A stretch of DNA of 64,000 bases from Subdoligranulum variabile (GCA_003343905.1 QAKI01000051.1:62001-126000), one strand, 5' to 3'; counted from the first letter of the stretch, positions 6,873 to 15,620 are shown. Numbers and translations: made by a program. The notes: a model not told the origin generated them from the letters alone.

Positions 6873-8132
6873 ATGGGAATGACCATGACCCAGAAGATCC
6901 TGGCCGCCCACTGCGGCGAAAGCAGCGTGCGCCCCGGCCAGCTTATCAACGCCAAACTCGACGTGGTGCTGGGCAACGACATCACCACCCCCGTCGCTAT
7001 CAACGAATTTGAAAAGGCCGGGTTCACCTCGGTGTTCGACAACACCCGCGTCAACATCGTGCTGGACCACTTTGTGCCCAACAAAGATATCAAGAGCGCC
7101 ACCCAGTCCAAACAGTGCCGGGAATTTGCCGATAAATACGACATCCTGAACTTTTACGATGTGGGCCAAATGGGTGTTGAACACGCGCTGCTGCCGGAAA
7201 AAGGCATCGTCACGGCGGGCGACTGCATCATCGGCGCCGACAGCCACACCTGCACCTACGGCGCGGTGGGGGCCTTCTCCACCGGGGTCGGCTCCACCGA
7301 TATGGCCGCGGGCATGGCCAAGGGCGTGGCGTGGTTCAAGGTCCCGGCCGCCATCAAGGTGGAACTGAAAGGCGCCATCCGCCGCCCCGTCAGCGGCAAG
7401 GACGTGATCCTGCACCTGATCGGGCAGATCGGCGTTTCGGGCGCGCTGTACAAGAGCCTGGAATTTACCGGCGAGGGCGTCAAATGCCTGACGATGGAGG
7501 ACCGCCTGTGCATCTGCAACATGGCGATCGAAGCGGGGGCCAAGAACGGGATCTTCCCGGTGGACGAAGTGTGCGAAGCCTACCTGAAAGGCCGCAGCCA
7601 GCGCCCCTGGGTGAAGTACGAAGCCGACCCCGACGCCGAATACGAGCGCACGGTCACCATCGACCTGGACGCGCTGGAACCCACGGTCAGCTACCCCCAC
7701 CTGCCGGAGAACACCCACCCGGCCAAAGAGGGCCGGGGCATCAGGATCGACCAGATCGTGATCGGTTCCTGCACCAACGGCCGTATAGAAGATATGCAGG
7801 CCGCCTATGAGATTCTCAAGGGCAAGCACATCGCCAAAGGCGTGCGCGGCATCATCATCCCCGCCACGATGGCCGTCTATAAAGAGTGCATCCTGCGCGG
7901 CTATACCGAAGCCTTCATCGACGCGGGCTGCATCGTGTCCACCCCCACCTGTGGCCCCTGCCTGGGCGGCTACATGGGCATCCTGGCTGCCGGGGAACGC
8001 TGCGTTTCCACCACCAACCGCAATTTTGTGGGCCGCATGGGCCACGTGGATTCCGAAGTTTACCTGGCAAGCCCCGCCACCGCGGCGGCCAGCGCCCTGA
8101 CCGGGTACATCACCGATCCGAGGGAGGTTTGA
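6873..8132 (+). CDS. leuC: 3-isopropylmalate dehydratase large subunit
   Basis: With LeuD it isomerises 2- to 3-isopropylmalate using a [4Fe-4S] cluster. The 419-residue length fits the short HACN/IPMI type. Cluster ligands are visible as C300 in GSCTNG and C360/C363 in CGPCLGG. DSHTCTYGAVGAF and SPATAAASALTG are further family signatures. The start at ATG 6873 (MGMTMTQKILAAHCG) follows GGAAAGGAG. It sits 32 bases after leuA and 3 bases before leuD in one operon. Confidence 0.96.
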   Translation: MGMTMTQKILAAHCGESSVRPGQLINAKLDVVLGNDITTPVAINEFEKAGFTSVFDNTRVNIVLDHFVPNKDIKSATQSKQCREFADKYDILNFYDVGQMGVEHALLPEKGIVTAGDCIIGADSHTCTYGAVGAFSTGVGSTDMAAGMAKGVAWFKVPAAIKVELKGAIRRPVSGKDVILHLIGQIGVSGALYKSLEFTGEGVKCLTMEDRLCICNMAIEAGAKNGIFPVDEVCEAYLKGRSQRPWVKYEADPDAEYERTVTIDLDALEPTVSYPHLPENTHPAKEGRGIRIDQIVIGSCTNGRIEDMQAAYEILKGKHIAKGVRGIIIPATMAVYKECILRGYTEAFIDAGCIVSTPTCGPCLGGYMGILAAGERCVSTTNRNFVGRMGHVDSEVYLASPATAAASALTGYITDPREV

Positions 8133-8135
8133 ACC

Positions 8136-8615
8136 ATGAACGCAAAAGGACCTGTTTTCAAATACGGCGACAACATTGATACCGACGTCATCATCCCGGC
8201 CCGCTACCTGAACACCCAGAGCGCGGCCGAACTGGCCAGCCATTGCATGGAGGATATCGACAAGACTTTCGTGGCGCGGGTCAAGCCCGGCGACATCATG
8301 GTGGGCGGCGAAAACTTCGGCTGCGGTTCTTCGCGGGAACACGCGCCGCTGGCCATCAAGGCGGCGGGCATAAGTTGCGTCATCGCCGCCAGTTTCGCCC
8401 GCATCTTCTTCCGCAACGCCATCAACATCGGGCTGCCCATTCTGGAATGTCCCGAAGCCAGCAGCGCCATCCAAGAAGGCGACGTGGTCCATGTGGATTT
8501 TGACACCGGCCTGATCACCGACGAGACCACTGGCCAGACCTTCCAGGCCGCGCCGTTCCCGCCGTTTATCCAGAACATCATCGCCAAGGGCGGCCTGATG
8601 AACAGCCTGAAATGA
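8136..8615 (+). CDS. leuD: 3-isopropylmalate dehydratase small subunit
   Basis: The 159-residue swivel-domain partner of LeuC. It has the conserved DNIDTDVIIPARYL start, the GENFGCGSSREHAPLA loop that contributes substrate-binding residues, and SFARIFFRNAINIGLP. GGGAGG precedes ATG 8136. Length and motifs match the short archaeal/clostridial-type LeuD. Confidence 0.96.
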   Translation: MNAKGPVFKYGDNIDTDVIIPARYLNTQSAAELASHCMEDIDKTFVARVKPGDIMVGGENFGCGSSREHAPLAIKAAGISCVIAASFARIFFRNAINIGLPILECPEASSAIQEGDVVHVDFDTGLITDETTGQTFQAAPFPPFIQNIIAKGGLMNSLK

Positions 8616-8641
8616 CCGCCGAAAAAGGGGAGAGAGGAACC

Positions 8642-9712
8642 ATGAAGAAAAATATTGCCCTGATCTATGGGGATTGTGCGAGCCCCGAGATCGTCACCCA
8701 GGCGGTGCGCGTGTTGGATAAGATCGCCGCCAAACACGGCCATACCTTCACCTATACCCGCGCCTACATGGGCGGCGAGGCCATCGACAAATTCGGCGAC
8801 CCGCTGCCCGCCGCGGAACTGGAAAAGTGCAAGGCTTCCGACAGCGTGCTGCTAGGGGCCATCGGCGGCCCCCAGTGGGAGGGCCTGCCCGGCGATAAGC
8901 GCCCGGAAAAGGGCCTGCTGCGCCTGCGCGCGGGCATGGGCCTGTACGCCAACAACCGCCCGGCTAAAATCTGGCCCCAACTGGCGGCGGCCAGCCCGCT
9001 GAAAGCCGAGATCGTGGAAAAGGGCATCGACTTTATCGTGGTGCGGGAACTCATCGGCGGCGTTTACTTCGGCGAGCACAAGACCTTTGAGCAAAACGGC
9101 GAGAAAGTGGCCGTGGACACCATGCCCTACGCCGAACACGAGATCGAGCGCATCGGCCGCATCGGGTTTGAAACGGCCATGAAGCGCCGCAAAAAGCTGA
9201 CCTGCGTGGACAAGGCCAACGTGCTGGATACCAGCCGCCTGTGGCGGGCCGTCATGCACCGGCAGGCGGCGGAATACCCCGAAGTGGAATACAGCGAGAT
9301 GTTCGTGGACAACTGCGCCATGCAGATCTGCAAGAACCCGTCCCAGTTCGATGTGATCGTGACCGAGAATATGTTCGGGGACATCCTTTCCGACGAAGCC
9401 AGCGAGATCACTGGCTCCATCGGCATGGTGCCGTCCTCCTCGCTGGGGGAGGGGACCTGCGGCCTGTATGAGCCTATCCACGGTTCTGCCCCCGATATCG
9501 CCGGGCAGGATGTAGTCAACCCCATCGCCTGCATCCTTTCGGCGGCCATGATGCTGCGCTACAGCTTCGATATGCCCGCCGAAGCGGACGAGATCGAAGC
9601 CGCCGTGAACGCGGTGCTCAATCAGGGCCTGCGCACCGCCGATATGATGGCGGAGGGCTGCACCCAAGTGGGCTGCACCGCCATGGGCGACGCGATCCTG
9701 GCGGAACTGTAA
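8642..9712 (+). CDS. leuB: 3-isopropylmalate dehydrogenase
   Basis: An NAD-dependent beta-decarboxylating dehydrogenase of 356 residues that gives 2-oxoisocaproate. Motifs are GAIGGPQWEG, the substrate-binding LLRLRAGMGLYAN..P, VRELIGGVYFGE, KANVLDTSRLWR and IVTENMFGDILSDEAS with metal-binding aspartates, and GSAPDIAGQDVVNP for NAD. ATG 8642 is preferred to an ATG at 8612 that overlaps the leuD stop, because GGGGAGAGAGG lies just before 8642 and the dehydrogenase fold begins with KKNIALIYGD. Confidence 0.95.
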   Translation: MKKNIALIYGDCASPEIVTQAVRVLDKIAAKHGHTFTYTRAYMGGEAIDKFGDPLPAAELEKCKASDSVLLGAIGGPQWEGLPGDKRPEKGLLRLRAGMGLYANNRPAKIWPQLAAASPLKAEIVEKGIDFIVVRELIGGVYFGEHKTFEQNGEKVAVDTMPYAEHEIERIGRIGFETAMKRRKKLTCVDKANVLDTSRLWRAVMHRQAAEYPEVEYSEMFVDNCAMQICKNPSQFDVIVTENMFGDILSDEASEITGSIGMVPSSSLGEGTCGLYEPIHGSAPDIAGQDVVNPIACILSAAMMLRYSFDMPAEADEIEAAVNAVLNQGLRTADMMAEGCTQVGCTAMGDAILAEL

Positions 9713-9733
9713 ACCGGATGCTTTTGTAAAGCA

Positions 9734-9768
9734 GACACCCCGGCGTCTTTGACGCCGGGGTGTCCGTT
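9734..9768 (+). terminator. Terminator of the leu operon
   Basis: GACACCCCGGCGTC (9734-9747) pairs perfectly with GACGCCGGGGTGTC (9751-9764) around a TTT loop. The following U-tract (CGTTTAT) is short, but the stem is very stable. Confidence 0.8.
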
Positions 9769-9794
9769 TATATGGGAATGCTTTTACGGGAATA

Positions 9795-10487
9795 TCATGA
9801 AGTATAGGAGACTTCCTGCCAGGGGTGTTGGGCGGCACAGCGGTTATAGTGGAAGTTCTGCCAGAGTTGGCAGCCGATGGCCCACAGCAGTTGGTAAGCG
9901 CATGCCCCCCAACGGCTGATGGTGGCGGGAAACTGTTGTATACCGTACGCGGGCAGGAAGAAACACGAAAGAACGAAACAGCCCAGCATCACCACGTAAC
10001 ACAACACCTGCGGCCATAAACCGTACCGTATTTTTATTTTCAGGGCGCAACGCTGGAACCACGCCCATACCAACAGCCACAGCATCAGTTGAAAAGGTGC
10101 GGTCAGGACCCGCACCAGATTCAGGTCCTGGCTGTTTGGCATCAAAGCCCCCAGCACGTTCAAGGCTATCATATAGAGGAAAAAACGGGGATACCAGATG
10201 CAAACGTCGTCCAGTGGCGTGCCGCGGGGCAGGTCGGGCGCTAATTCCAGCAGAAACACATCCGGGTCCCCACCGATCTCTTCCTGCAAGGTGCGGCCCT
10301 CCAGTTCACACCGGGCGCTTATGTCGATCAGGTCTTTGCGAATACGCTCAATCTCATATTGGTTCCAGGTCATGCTGCATAGGTGGTCGCAAATATCCTT
10401 TATGGTCGCGCGGTTATTGGCATTCAAAGTTTGCACACTCAGGTCATTGGCTTTTTTGAGGATCGTATATTGATTCTTGAATAACAT
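9795..10487 (-). CDS. Unidentified membrane protein with HAAS/DUF1048-like N-terminus, PadR partner
   Basis: A 230-residue protein. The first about 100 residues are soluble and resemble HAAS/DUF1048-type domains (YEIERIRKDLIDISARCELEG, LQEEIGGDPDVFLLELAPDLP). About four hydrophobic segments follow (near 105-122, 130-150, 160-182, 190-210). Its gene is 49 bases downstream of the PadR gene at 10537, the typical arrangement of a PadR with its HAAS/DUF1048 partner. An AGGATG ribosome site precedes ATG 10487. The molecular role is unknown. It may be a membrane sensor or target under PadR control. Confidence 0.6.
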   Translation of the reverse strand: MLFKNQYTILKKANDLSVQTLNANNRATIKDICDHLCSMTWNQYEIERIRKDLIDISARCELEGRTLQEEIGGDPDVFLLELAPDLPRGTPLDDVCIWYPRFFLYMIALNVLGALMPNSQDLNLVRVLTAPFQLMLWLLVWAWFQRCALKIKIRYGLWPQVLCYVVMLGCFVLSCFFLPAYGIQQFPATISRWGACAYQLLWAIGCQLWQNFHYNRCAAQHPWQEVSYTS

Positions 10488-10536
10488 GGTCCGTCACATC
10501 CTTTCAGACCGGATACAAAGCGATTCTTGAAAGAGT

Positions 10537-10857
10537 CTACCCGCGCAAAATGGTGTCGATGCTGGCGGCCGTTTCCCGCCATGCCGCCATAAATTCCTCC
10601 AGATATTGCTGCCCGTCGGGCGTCAGGGTGTAATATTTGCGGCTGGGTCCGCCGTGCCCGGCGCGGTATTCCGGGCGGATCAGCCCCTTGCGTTCCAGCC
10701 GCAGCAGCAAAGGGTACAGGGTGCCTTCGGTCAGGTCGGCAAAGCCGCTCTCCCGCAAAATCGTGGCGATCGCGTAGCCGTAGGCGGGTTCCCGCGCAAT
10801 GATTTTCAGGATGCATCCTTCCAGCGTGCCTTTGCGCAGTTGGGCACGGTCGAACAT
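10537..10857 (-). CDS. PadR-family transcriptional regulator
   Basis: A 106-residue winged-helix regulator: LRKGTLEGCILKIIAREPAYGYAI, LTEGTLYPLLLRLERKGLI, and the wing GGPSRKYYTLTPDGQQYL. ATG 10857 (MFDRAQLRKG) is chosen because GCGGAGGTG lies 5-6 bases upstream; a longer reading to 10887 would run through the ribosome site. It is transcribed leftward from a consensus promoter that overlaps an inverted repeat, which suggests autorepression. It pairs with the membrane protein at 9795-10487. Confidence 0.9.
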   Translation of the reverse strand: MFDRAQLRKGTLEGCILKIIAREPAYGYAIATILRESGFADLTEGTLYPLLLRLERKGLIRPEYRAGHGGPSRKYYTLTPDGQQYLEEFMAAWRETAASIDTILRG

Positions 10858-10870
10858 TGCCTCACCTCCG

Positions 10871-10917
10871 CTACCTTGTATTACCATGTTCTTTGCCTAC
10901 ATTGTATCGCAAGGTAG
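10871..10917. promoter_or_regulatory. Inverted repeat over the PadR promoter (candidate operator)
   Basis: CTACCTTG (10871-10878) and CAAGGTAG (10910-10917) are perfect complements. The match continues imperfectly inward (about 14 of 17 positions per arm). The repeat spans the -10 box and the probable transcription start, as expected for an autoregulatory PadR site. Confidence 0.6.
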
Positions 10918-10929
10918 TTCTGTTGTCAA
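10901..10929 (-). promoter_or_regulatory. Promoter of the padR-membrane protein pair
   Basis: On the minus strand, TTGACA (complement of 10924-10929) and TACAAT (complement of 10901-10906) are spaced by exactly 17 bases. Confidence 0.8.
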
Positions 10930-10942
10930 GCCTTTGCACAAA

Positions 10943-10972
10943 AAAATCGACGGTCCTGCGACCGTCGATTTT
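10943..10972 (-). terminator. Terminator of the polysaccharide/acyltransferase operon
   Basis: AAAATCGACGGTC (10943-10955) pairs perfectly with GACCGTCGATTTT (10960-10972) around CTGC. Reading leftward it ends in a U-run from the A-run at 10941-10946. It lies directly after the acyltransferase stop and separates that gene from the padR promoter. Confidence 0.88.
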
Positions 10973-10975
10973 CGT

Positions 10976-12022
10976 TTATCCGTTTTGTTTCTTCCTTGGT
11001 TTGTACCACACATTGGCCAGCCAACTGAACGCACGGTTCACCGGCTCGCTGTTCAGGATGCACAGGCAGCCGATGGCTTCCAGCAGCACCCATGCCACGA
11101 TGACCGGCGTAGCCATCTGGCGGGCCGGTTCATAAAAGCCGAAATCCACCAGGAACGTCAGGATGGGCAGGTGCAGAAGATAGATGGGCAGCGTGCGCCT
11201 GCCCAGCGCCGCAAATACCCGGCAGCCGCCCAGCGCCGCCACCAGCCCCAGACTCGTCACGATGCCCACCAGCAGGAACAGCGCGCGGTCCGGCATGCCG
11301 TAGCCGTCGCCGTAGGCAACGTCGTTGAAAATCTTGGCGCTCTCGCTCAACTGGCCGTCATAGTGCATCATCTGCCAGAAGTTCCAGCCGTACACAGCCA
11401 GCAGCAGGGCAGCGGGCACCAGCCGCACCGCCCAAAAACGCGCGGCCGCCCGGGCCAGCTCGTCGATCTGGGGCCGGAACAGAACGCCGAAGGCGTAGAA
11501 GGGGTAGAAGGCAAACACCCGCACCAGCGTAAAAGGCCAGTCGATGGTGCCCGCCCACAGGCTGATGCCCACGGCCAGCACCAGCCCGGCCGCCGCGCCC
11601 GGCAGGCGCAGCCGGTCACGCAGCAGGGTCAGAACGGGCAGCGTCAAATGCCAGAAAAGCAGCGCGTACAGGTACCACATGTGCCGCCACGGCAGCAGAA
11701 AAGCCGCCAGCACCCCGCCGGAAGCAGCCAGATCCTCGCGCAGGATCACCACGCGGAACACCAGCATGATCCCCTGGCCCAGCAGATACAGCCAAAGCTG
11801 CTGGGTGATGAGCTTGCGCAGGCTGAAATGCGCCACCAGCCCGCTGCACATGCAGAACAGCGCCATGTGGAACCAGTAGATGGAGATGAAGGTGGCCCCG
11901 ATCAAATGGGACCCCAGGCGGTACTGCTCCATAAAATGCCCCAGCACCACCAGCAGGATGCCAAGCCCCTTCAAAATGTCGATATACTCCCGGTGCGGGG
12001 AAATACTTTGCCGTTCCGCCAT
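10976..12022 (-). CDS. Acyltransferase-3 (OafA-like) integral membrane protein
   Basis: A 348-residue polytopic protein with about ten hydrophobic segments and the acyltransferase-3 opening YIDILKGLGILLVVLGHF, whose His is conserved in the family. Members O-acylate surface sugars or lipids in the membrane using cytoplasmic acyl donors. GGAGGG precedes ATG 12022. A terminator hairpin lies between it and the preceding PglD-like gene, so it may be transcribed only partly with the cluster. The substrate cannot be read from sequence. O-acetylation of the adjacent polysaccharide is the likely role. Confidence 0.82.
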   Translation of the reverse strand: MAERQSISPHREYIDILKGLGILLVVLGHFMEQYRLGSHLIGATFISIYWFHMALFCMCSGLVAHFSLRKLITQQLWLYLLGQGIMLVFRVVILREDLAASGGVLAAFLLPWRHMWYLYALLFWHLTLPVLTLLRDRLRLPGAAAGLVLAVGISLWAGTIDWPFTLVRVFAFYPFYAFGVLFRPQIDELARAAARFWAVRLVPAALLLAVYGWNFWQMMHYDGQLSESAKIFNDVAYGDGYGMPDRALFLLVGIVTSLGLVAALGGCRVFAALGRRTLPIYLLHLPILTFLVDFGFYEPARQMATPVIVAWVLLEAIGCLCILNSEPVNRAFSWLANVWYKPRKKQNG

Positions 12023-12047
12023 GGAAACCCTCCTTTATGGTTCGATC

Positions 12048-12077
12048 AAAAAAGCGCGGGCTGGTCCCAGTCCGCGC
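12048..12077 (-). terminator. Terminator-like hairpin after the PglD-like gene
   Basis: GCGCGGGCTG (12054-12063) pairs with CAGTCCGCGC (12068-12077), one G-U pair, loop GTCC. The A-run at 12048-12053 gives a U-run for leftward transcription. It probably limits read-through into the acyltransferase-3 gene. Confidence 0.75.
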
Positions 12078-12092
12078 GGGTAGAACGCGGGG

Positions 12093-12632
12093 TCACGCCT
12101 GTTCCCAGGGGAAACGGATGATCTCGCCCGAATCAACTTTGCTATATTCGGCCACATGGGCGCCCGCTTTTACGATGCCGCCGGGGGCCACATGCACGCC
12201 GCGCCCCAGCGTGGCGTCATGGTCCACGATCGCACCGCCGTTCACGATGCACCCGGCCCCCAGCCGTGCGCCCGCCCCCACATAGGCCTGGGGCAGCACC
12301 ACGCAGCCGGGTTCCAATACGGCGCTGGGGCTGACCGAAGCGGAAGCACTGATGTAGACCGGCGTTTTGTACCCGGCAGCCAGCAGCTTTTGCAGCAGTT
12401 CCACGCGCAGGCGGTTATCGCCCAGCGCAACAAAGGCCGCGCGGCCGGGCTTGAGCAGGGCCGGGTCCGCGTAGTCGCGCAGCTTCCCGGCGCAGCCGGG
12501 GGCTTTATCGTCCAAAAATTCCGCCGCGCCCAGGCCGTCCGCGGCCAGCCAGTCGGCCAGTTGGCGGCCAAAACCGCCCTTTCCCAAGATCAGCGGGCGC
12601 TGCCGGAAACGATCCAGTGAAAGAAATGCCAT
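12093..12632 (-). CDS. PglD/NeuD-like sugar O/N-acyltransferase (hexapeptide repeat)
   Basis: A 179-residue protein with the two-part PglD layout: an N-terminal Rossmann-like nucleotide-sugar pocket (LILGKGGFGRQLADWL) and a C-terminal left-handed beta helix of imperfect hexapeptides (ASVSPSAVLEPGCVVLPQAYVGAGARLGAGCIVNGGAIVDHDATLG). The His of VDHD is at the position of the PglD catalytic base. Such enzymes acetylate nucleotide-activated amino sugars or O-acetylate sialic acids. The gene starts 2 bases after the SGNH-like gene ends, so it belongs to the cluster. The substrate is not determinable. Confidence 0.8.
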   Translation of the reverse strand: MAFLSLDRFRQRPLILGKGGFGRQLADWLAADGLGAAEFLDDKAPGCAGKLRDYADPALLKPGRAAFVALGDNRLRVELLQKLLAAGYKTPVYISASASVSPSAVLEPGCVVLPQAYVGAGARLGAGCIVNGGAIVDHDATLGRGVHVAPGGIVKAGAHVAEYSKVDSGEIIRFPWEQA

Positions 12633-12634
12633 GC

Positions 12635-14059
12635 TTATCCCTCCTGTGAAGCGGCAGGGGCCTCGCCCTGCGCGGCGTCGGGCGCTTCGGCTGCGTCGCC
12701 GGTCTCCTCGCCGGTTTCCTCACCTGCGGGCTGCAGGCTGGTGCGCGCCTGCACGGCCAGCGGGTCGGGCAGGGTGCCGTTCTGCAAGTCCTGCAAAACC
12801 TGCGGCACACCGGGGAAGAACTTCTCGATGCCGCTGCCGGAACAGTGCAGCCCGTCAAAGAAATCGGTCTCCACAAGGCCGTTGATGCAGGCCGGGTCAT
12901 AGCTGCCGTACAGCGGGACGTTGTGCTCGGCGGCGTACTGGCGCACCCAGCTTTCCACCTGGAAGAAGCCCTTGTGGTTGTCCGGCTCCGTCAGCAGGTA
13001 TTCATACAGATAGGGGTGCCAGGGCGAAAGCACCAGGATCACCGTCGTGCCCTGCGACTGGGCGTACTGGATAAAGGAGTCGAACGCCTGCATCTGGGTG
13101 TCGCTCATGGCGTCGAAGCCTTCCATGTGCACGCTGTTGAAGGTCGTGCAGGCCGTGGCCGCCTGGGCGCGGATCTGGTCGGCGCTCTGATTGCGGAAAG
13201 CCACATCGTACAGCACGCTGCCGTCGGAGCGTTTGATGGTGGTGGTCTGTTCGTAGGGGTCGCCCTCCACGGGGTTGAACTCGATCGTGTTGCCGTCGTC
13301 GTCGGTGACCACCGCCTGGCCGCGGTTCTTTATGTAGTAGTCCATGTTGCCCTGGAAGTAGGCCGGGTCGGCCAGGGCGCGCCACAACTCCACCTTGTCG
13401 GGTTCTTCATAGTCGGTGGGAACGCCCAGCACCTTCGTCAGGAACTCGTTGTACAGGTCGGCGTCCGCGCGGGAGTCAAAGGCGGCTTCGCTGCCGTAGA
13501 ACACCCACGGGTCCAGGCTCCAGATCAGGACGTCCGGCGTTTTGCCATAGCTGACCATCTTGTAGTAACTGGTCATGTTGTCGCGCACGTCGGCGCCCGT
13601 CACGCCCATGTTGAAAAAGCTGTCCACGCCGGTGTTCTCCCGGTTGAACTGCAACACGCGGCTGGAACCGATGCCGATGGCCTCCGGGGCTTCGGGCACG
13701 TCCTGCGCATACAATTGTACAACTTGCCGTTCGTCCATCTGCTCGAAGTTCGTCACATCGTACCCTTCCAGCATCAGGTCCACGATGCGGCGGGGCGCCA
13801 GTGCGCCCTGGAACAGGCCGCTGCGGTCAACATTGTAGCTGAACGCCACCATGAACACCAGAATGGGGACAAGCAGCAGGCACTTGAACGCGGTCTTGCC
13901 GCCGAAGAACAGGCGGCGGGCCAACTCCCGCAGCAGCCACAGCAGGGGATTGATCTTTTTCTTTTGCCGGTGCCGGGGACGGGCCGGAGCCGTGGGCGCC
14001 GCGCCGCGCTGTATTTTGACCGGCGGTGTGGGCAGCGGGGTAGGGGAATTTGCAGGCAT
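12635..14059 (-). CDS. SGNH-like extracytoplasmic partner of the MBOAT acyltransferase (AlgJ/DltD-like role)
   Basis: A 474-residue protein: proline-rich basic N-terminus, one signal-anchor helix (about residues 49-70, FKCLLLVPILVFMVAFSYNV), then a large external domain. GIGSSRVLQFN resembles the block I nucleophile region of SGNH hydrolases, and FFDGLHCSGSG resembles the C-terminal Asp-x-x-His block, so a Ser-Asp-His triad is plausible. The last about 35 residues are E/A/P-rich. ATG 14059 is preferred to an in-frame GTG at 14068, because the GGCGGTG-like ribosome site overlaps the GTG. It lies immediately downstream of an MBOAT gene. Known pairs of this kind transfer acyl groups to exported polysaccharides. 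Confidence 0.72.
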   Translation of the reverse strand: MPANSPTPLPTPPVKIQRGAAPTAPARPRHRQKKKINPLLWLLRELARRLFFGGKTAFKCLLLVPILVFMVAFSYNVDRSGLFQGALAPRRIVDLMLEGYDVTNFEQMDERQVVQLYAQDVPEAPEAIGIGSSRVLQFNRENTGVDSFFNMGVTGADVRDNMTSYYKMVSYGKTPDVLIWSLDPWVFYGSEAAFDSRADADLYNEFLTKVLGVPTDYEEPDKVELWRALADPAYFQGNMDYYIKNRGQAVVTDDDGNTIEFNPVEGDPYEQTTTIKRSDGSVLYDVAFRNQSADQIRAQAATACTTFNSVHMEGFDAMSDTQMQAFDSFIQYAQSQGTTVILVLSPWHPYLYEYLLTEPDNHKGFFQVESWVRQYAAEHNVPLYGSYDPACINGLVETDFFDGLHCSGSGIEKFFPGVPQVLQDLQNGTLPDPLAVQARTSLQPAGEETGEETGDAAEAPDAAQGEAPAASQEG

Positions 14060-14077
14060 ACAGTACACCGCCTTTCG

Positions 14078-15577
14078 TTAATATTGCTGATAGATGAACG
14101 CGGACTGGCCGAACGCCGCAAAGAACAGGATGGCGGCGGCCGCCGTGTAGTACAGCGTCCAGCGCAGGGGCCAGACCTGCTTGCGGACCCAGACGGCAAT
14201 GTTCTGGCCGCAGCGTTCCACCATGAACACCACAAAGCAGCCAAAGAGCAGCACCACCGGCAGGCGTCCGTCAATGCCGCAGTCCAGGATCAGGGCCGTG
14301 ACCTGCTGCCAACTGCCGGCCAGACCCTGCCAGCCCTGCAGCATGGAGCCGTAGATGGCAAAGGGATCGGCGTTATACAGCGCGCTGGCAAAGAACACCA
14401 GCGTCAGGCAGAACAGGGCGTTGGTGCAAAGCACCTGCCAGAACGCCTTGAACCAGCCCGCCCGGTACAGCGGGTTGTGTTCCCCCAGGGCGCGGCGCGG
14501 TTTGGCGGTCAGCACGCCGAAAGCGGCGACCAGACCGCAGGCCAGGCCCCAGGCCAGGTAACGCCAGTCGGCGCCATGCCACAGGCCGGAACACAGGAAC
14601 ACGATGACGATGTTCAGGTAATGCCGCCAGGGCGCGCAGCGGCTGCCGCCCAGCGAAATGTACACATAGTCCCGGAACCAGCCGGTCATGGAAATATGCC
14701 ACCGGCGCCAGAAATCGCTGAAATTGCGGGCGGCAAACGGCGCCTGGAAGTTCTCGATCAAATCGTAACCCAGGATGCGGGCCGCGCCCAGGGCGATGTC
14801 GCAGCAGCCGGAAAAGTCCATGTAAAGCTGGACGGCGAACAAAACGGTGGCCGCCACCAGATTGGGGCCGGTCATATGGGCTGTGTCACCGTACACTGCC
14901 GCCACAAAAAGGCCCAGATTGTCGGCCAGCACCATCTTTTTTGTGTAGCCCCACAGCATACGGAACGCGCCGCCCGCGCAGCGGTTGTAGCTGAAGCGGC
15001 GGCTTTTCTGGATCTGGGGCCGCAGTTGGGGGTACCGCTCGATGGGGCCGTTGATGAGCGTGGGAAAGAAGCTCACGAACAGCGCATAGTGGAAGGGGTT
15101 GGTCTCCACCCGGCAGCGGCGCTTATATACGTCGATGGTATAGCTCAGGGCCGCCAGCGTGAAATAGCTCAGGCCCAGCGGCGCGAGCAGATTGTCATGC
15201 CGGGGCAGAACGCCGCCCAGGCTGTCGGCCAGCAGATTCCAGTATTTGTAGTAGAGCAGCACGCCGACGCCGCCCGCAACGGCCGCCAGCAGGCCGGCTG
15301 TGCGCACCACGCGGTTTTTGCTGCGGCCGATCAGCAGCCCGCACAGCCAGGTCACCGCCGTGGCGCCCAACAGCACCCACACCAGCGGCCGGTTGGCCGG
15401 GTCATAGCAGAAAAACACATAGCTGGCGACCAGCAGAAAATACGGCCGCGCCACACGCGGCAGCGCGTAATGGATCAAAGCCGCCGCCGCAAAAAAGACC
15501 GGGAACAGCAGGGAAGTGATGCTCATGGCCTGGTCCGCACCCAAAAAGGCCAGGACCTGTTCCCAGGTAATCGTCAT
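14078..15577 (-). CDS. MBOAT-family membrane O-acyltransferase (AlgI-like)
   Basis: A 499-residue polytopic protein with the MBOAT core. LINGPIERYPQL, QLYMDFSGCCDIALGAARILGY, NFSDFWRRWHISMTGWFRDYVYISLGGSR and the catalytic-His motif LCSGLWHGADWRYLAWG are all present. AlgI-type MBOATs move acyl groups across the membrane to an SGNH partner for polysaccharide O-acetylation. The partner candidate is the next gene (12635-14059). About ten to twelve membrane segments are evident. The gene sits in the fucosamine polysaccharide cluster. Confidence 0.92.
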   Translation of the reverse strand: MTITWEQVLAFLGADQAMSITSLLFPVFFAAAALIHYALPRVARPYFLLVASYVFFCYDPANRPLVWVLLGATAVTWLCGLLIGRSKNRVVRTAGLLAAVAGGVGVLLYYKYWNLLADSLGGVLPRHDNLLAPLGLSYFTLAALSYTIDVYKRRCRVETNPFHYALFVSFFPTLINGPIERYPQLRPQIQKSRRFSYNRCAGGAFRMLWGYTKKMVLADNLGLFVAAVYGDTAHMTGPNLVAATVLFAVQLYMDFSGCCDIALGAARILGYDLIENFQAPFAARNFSDFWRRWHISMTGWFRDYVYISLGGSRCAPWRHYLNIVIVFLCSGLWHGADWRYLAWGLACGLVAAFGVLTAKPRRALGEHNPLYRAGWFKAFWQVLCTNALFCLTLVFFASALYNADPFAIYGSMLQGWQGLAGSWQQVTALILDCGIDGRLPVVLLFGCFVVFMVERCGQNIAVWVRKQVWPLRWTLYYTAAAAILFFAAFGQSAFIYQQY

Positions 15578-15620
15578 ACTCGTTCTCTCCGTTCACACGA
15601 CCGATCCTGTCAGGGCAGGA

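Noticed and set aside
8612..8641. Earlier ATG for leuB overlapping the leuD stop
   Set aside because: The added residues are not part of the dehydrogenase fold and the good ribosome site lies between this ATG and the one at 8642.
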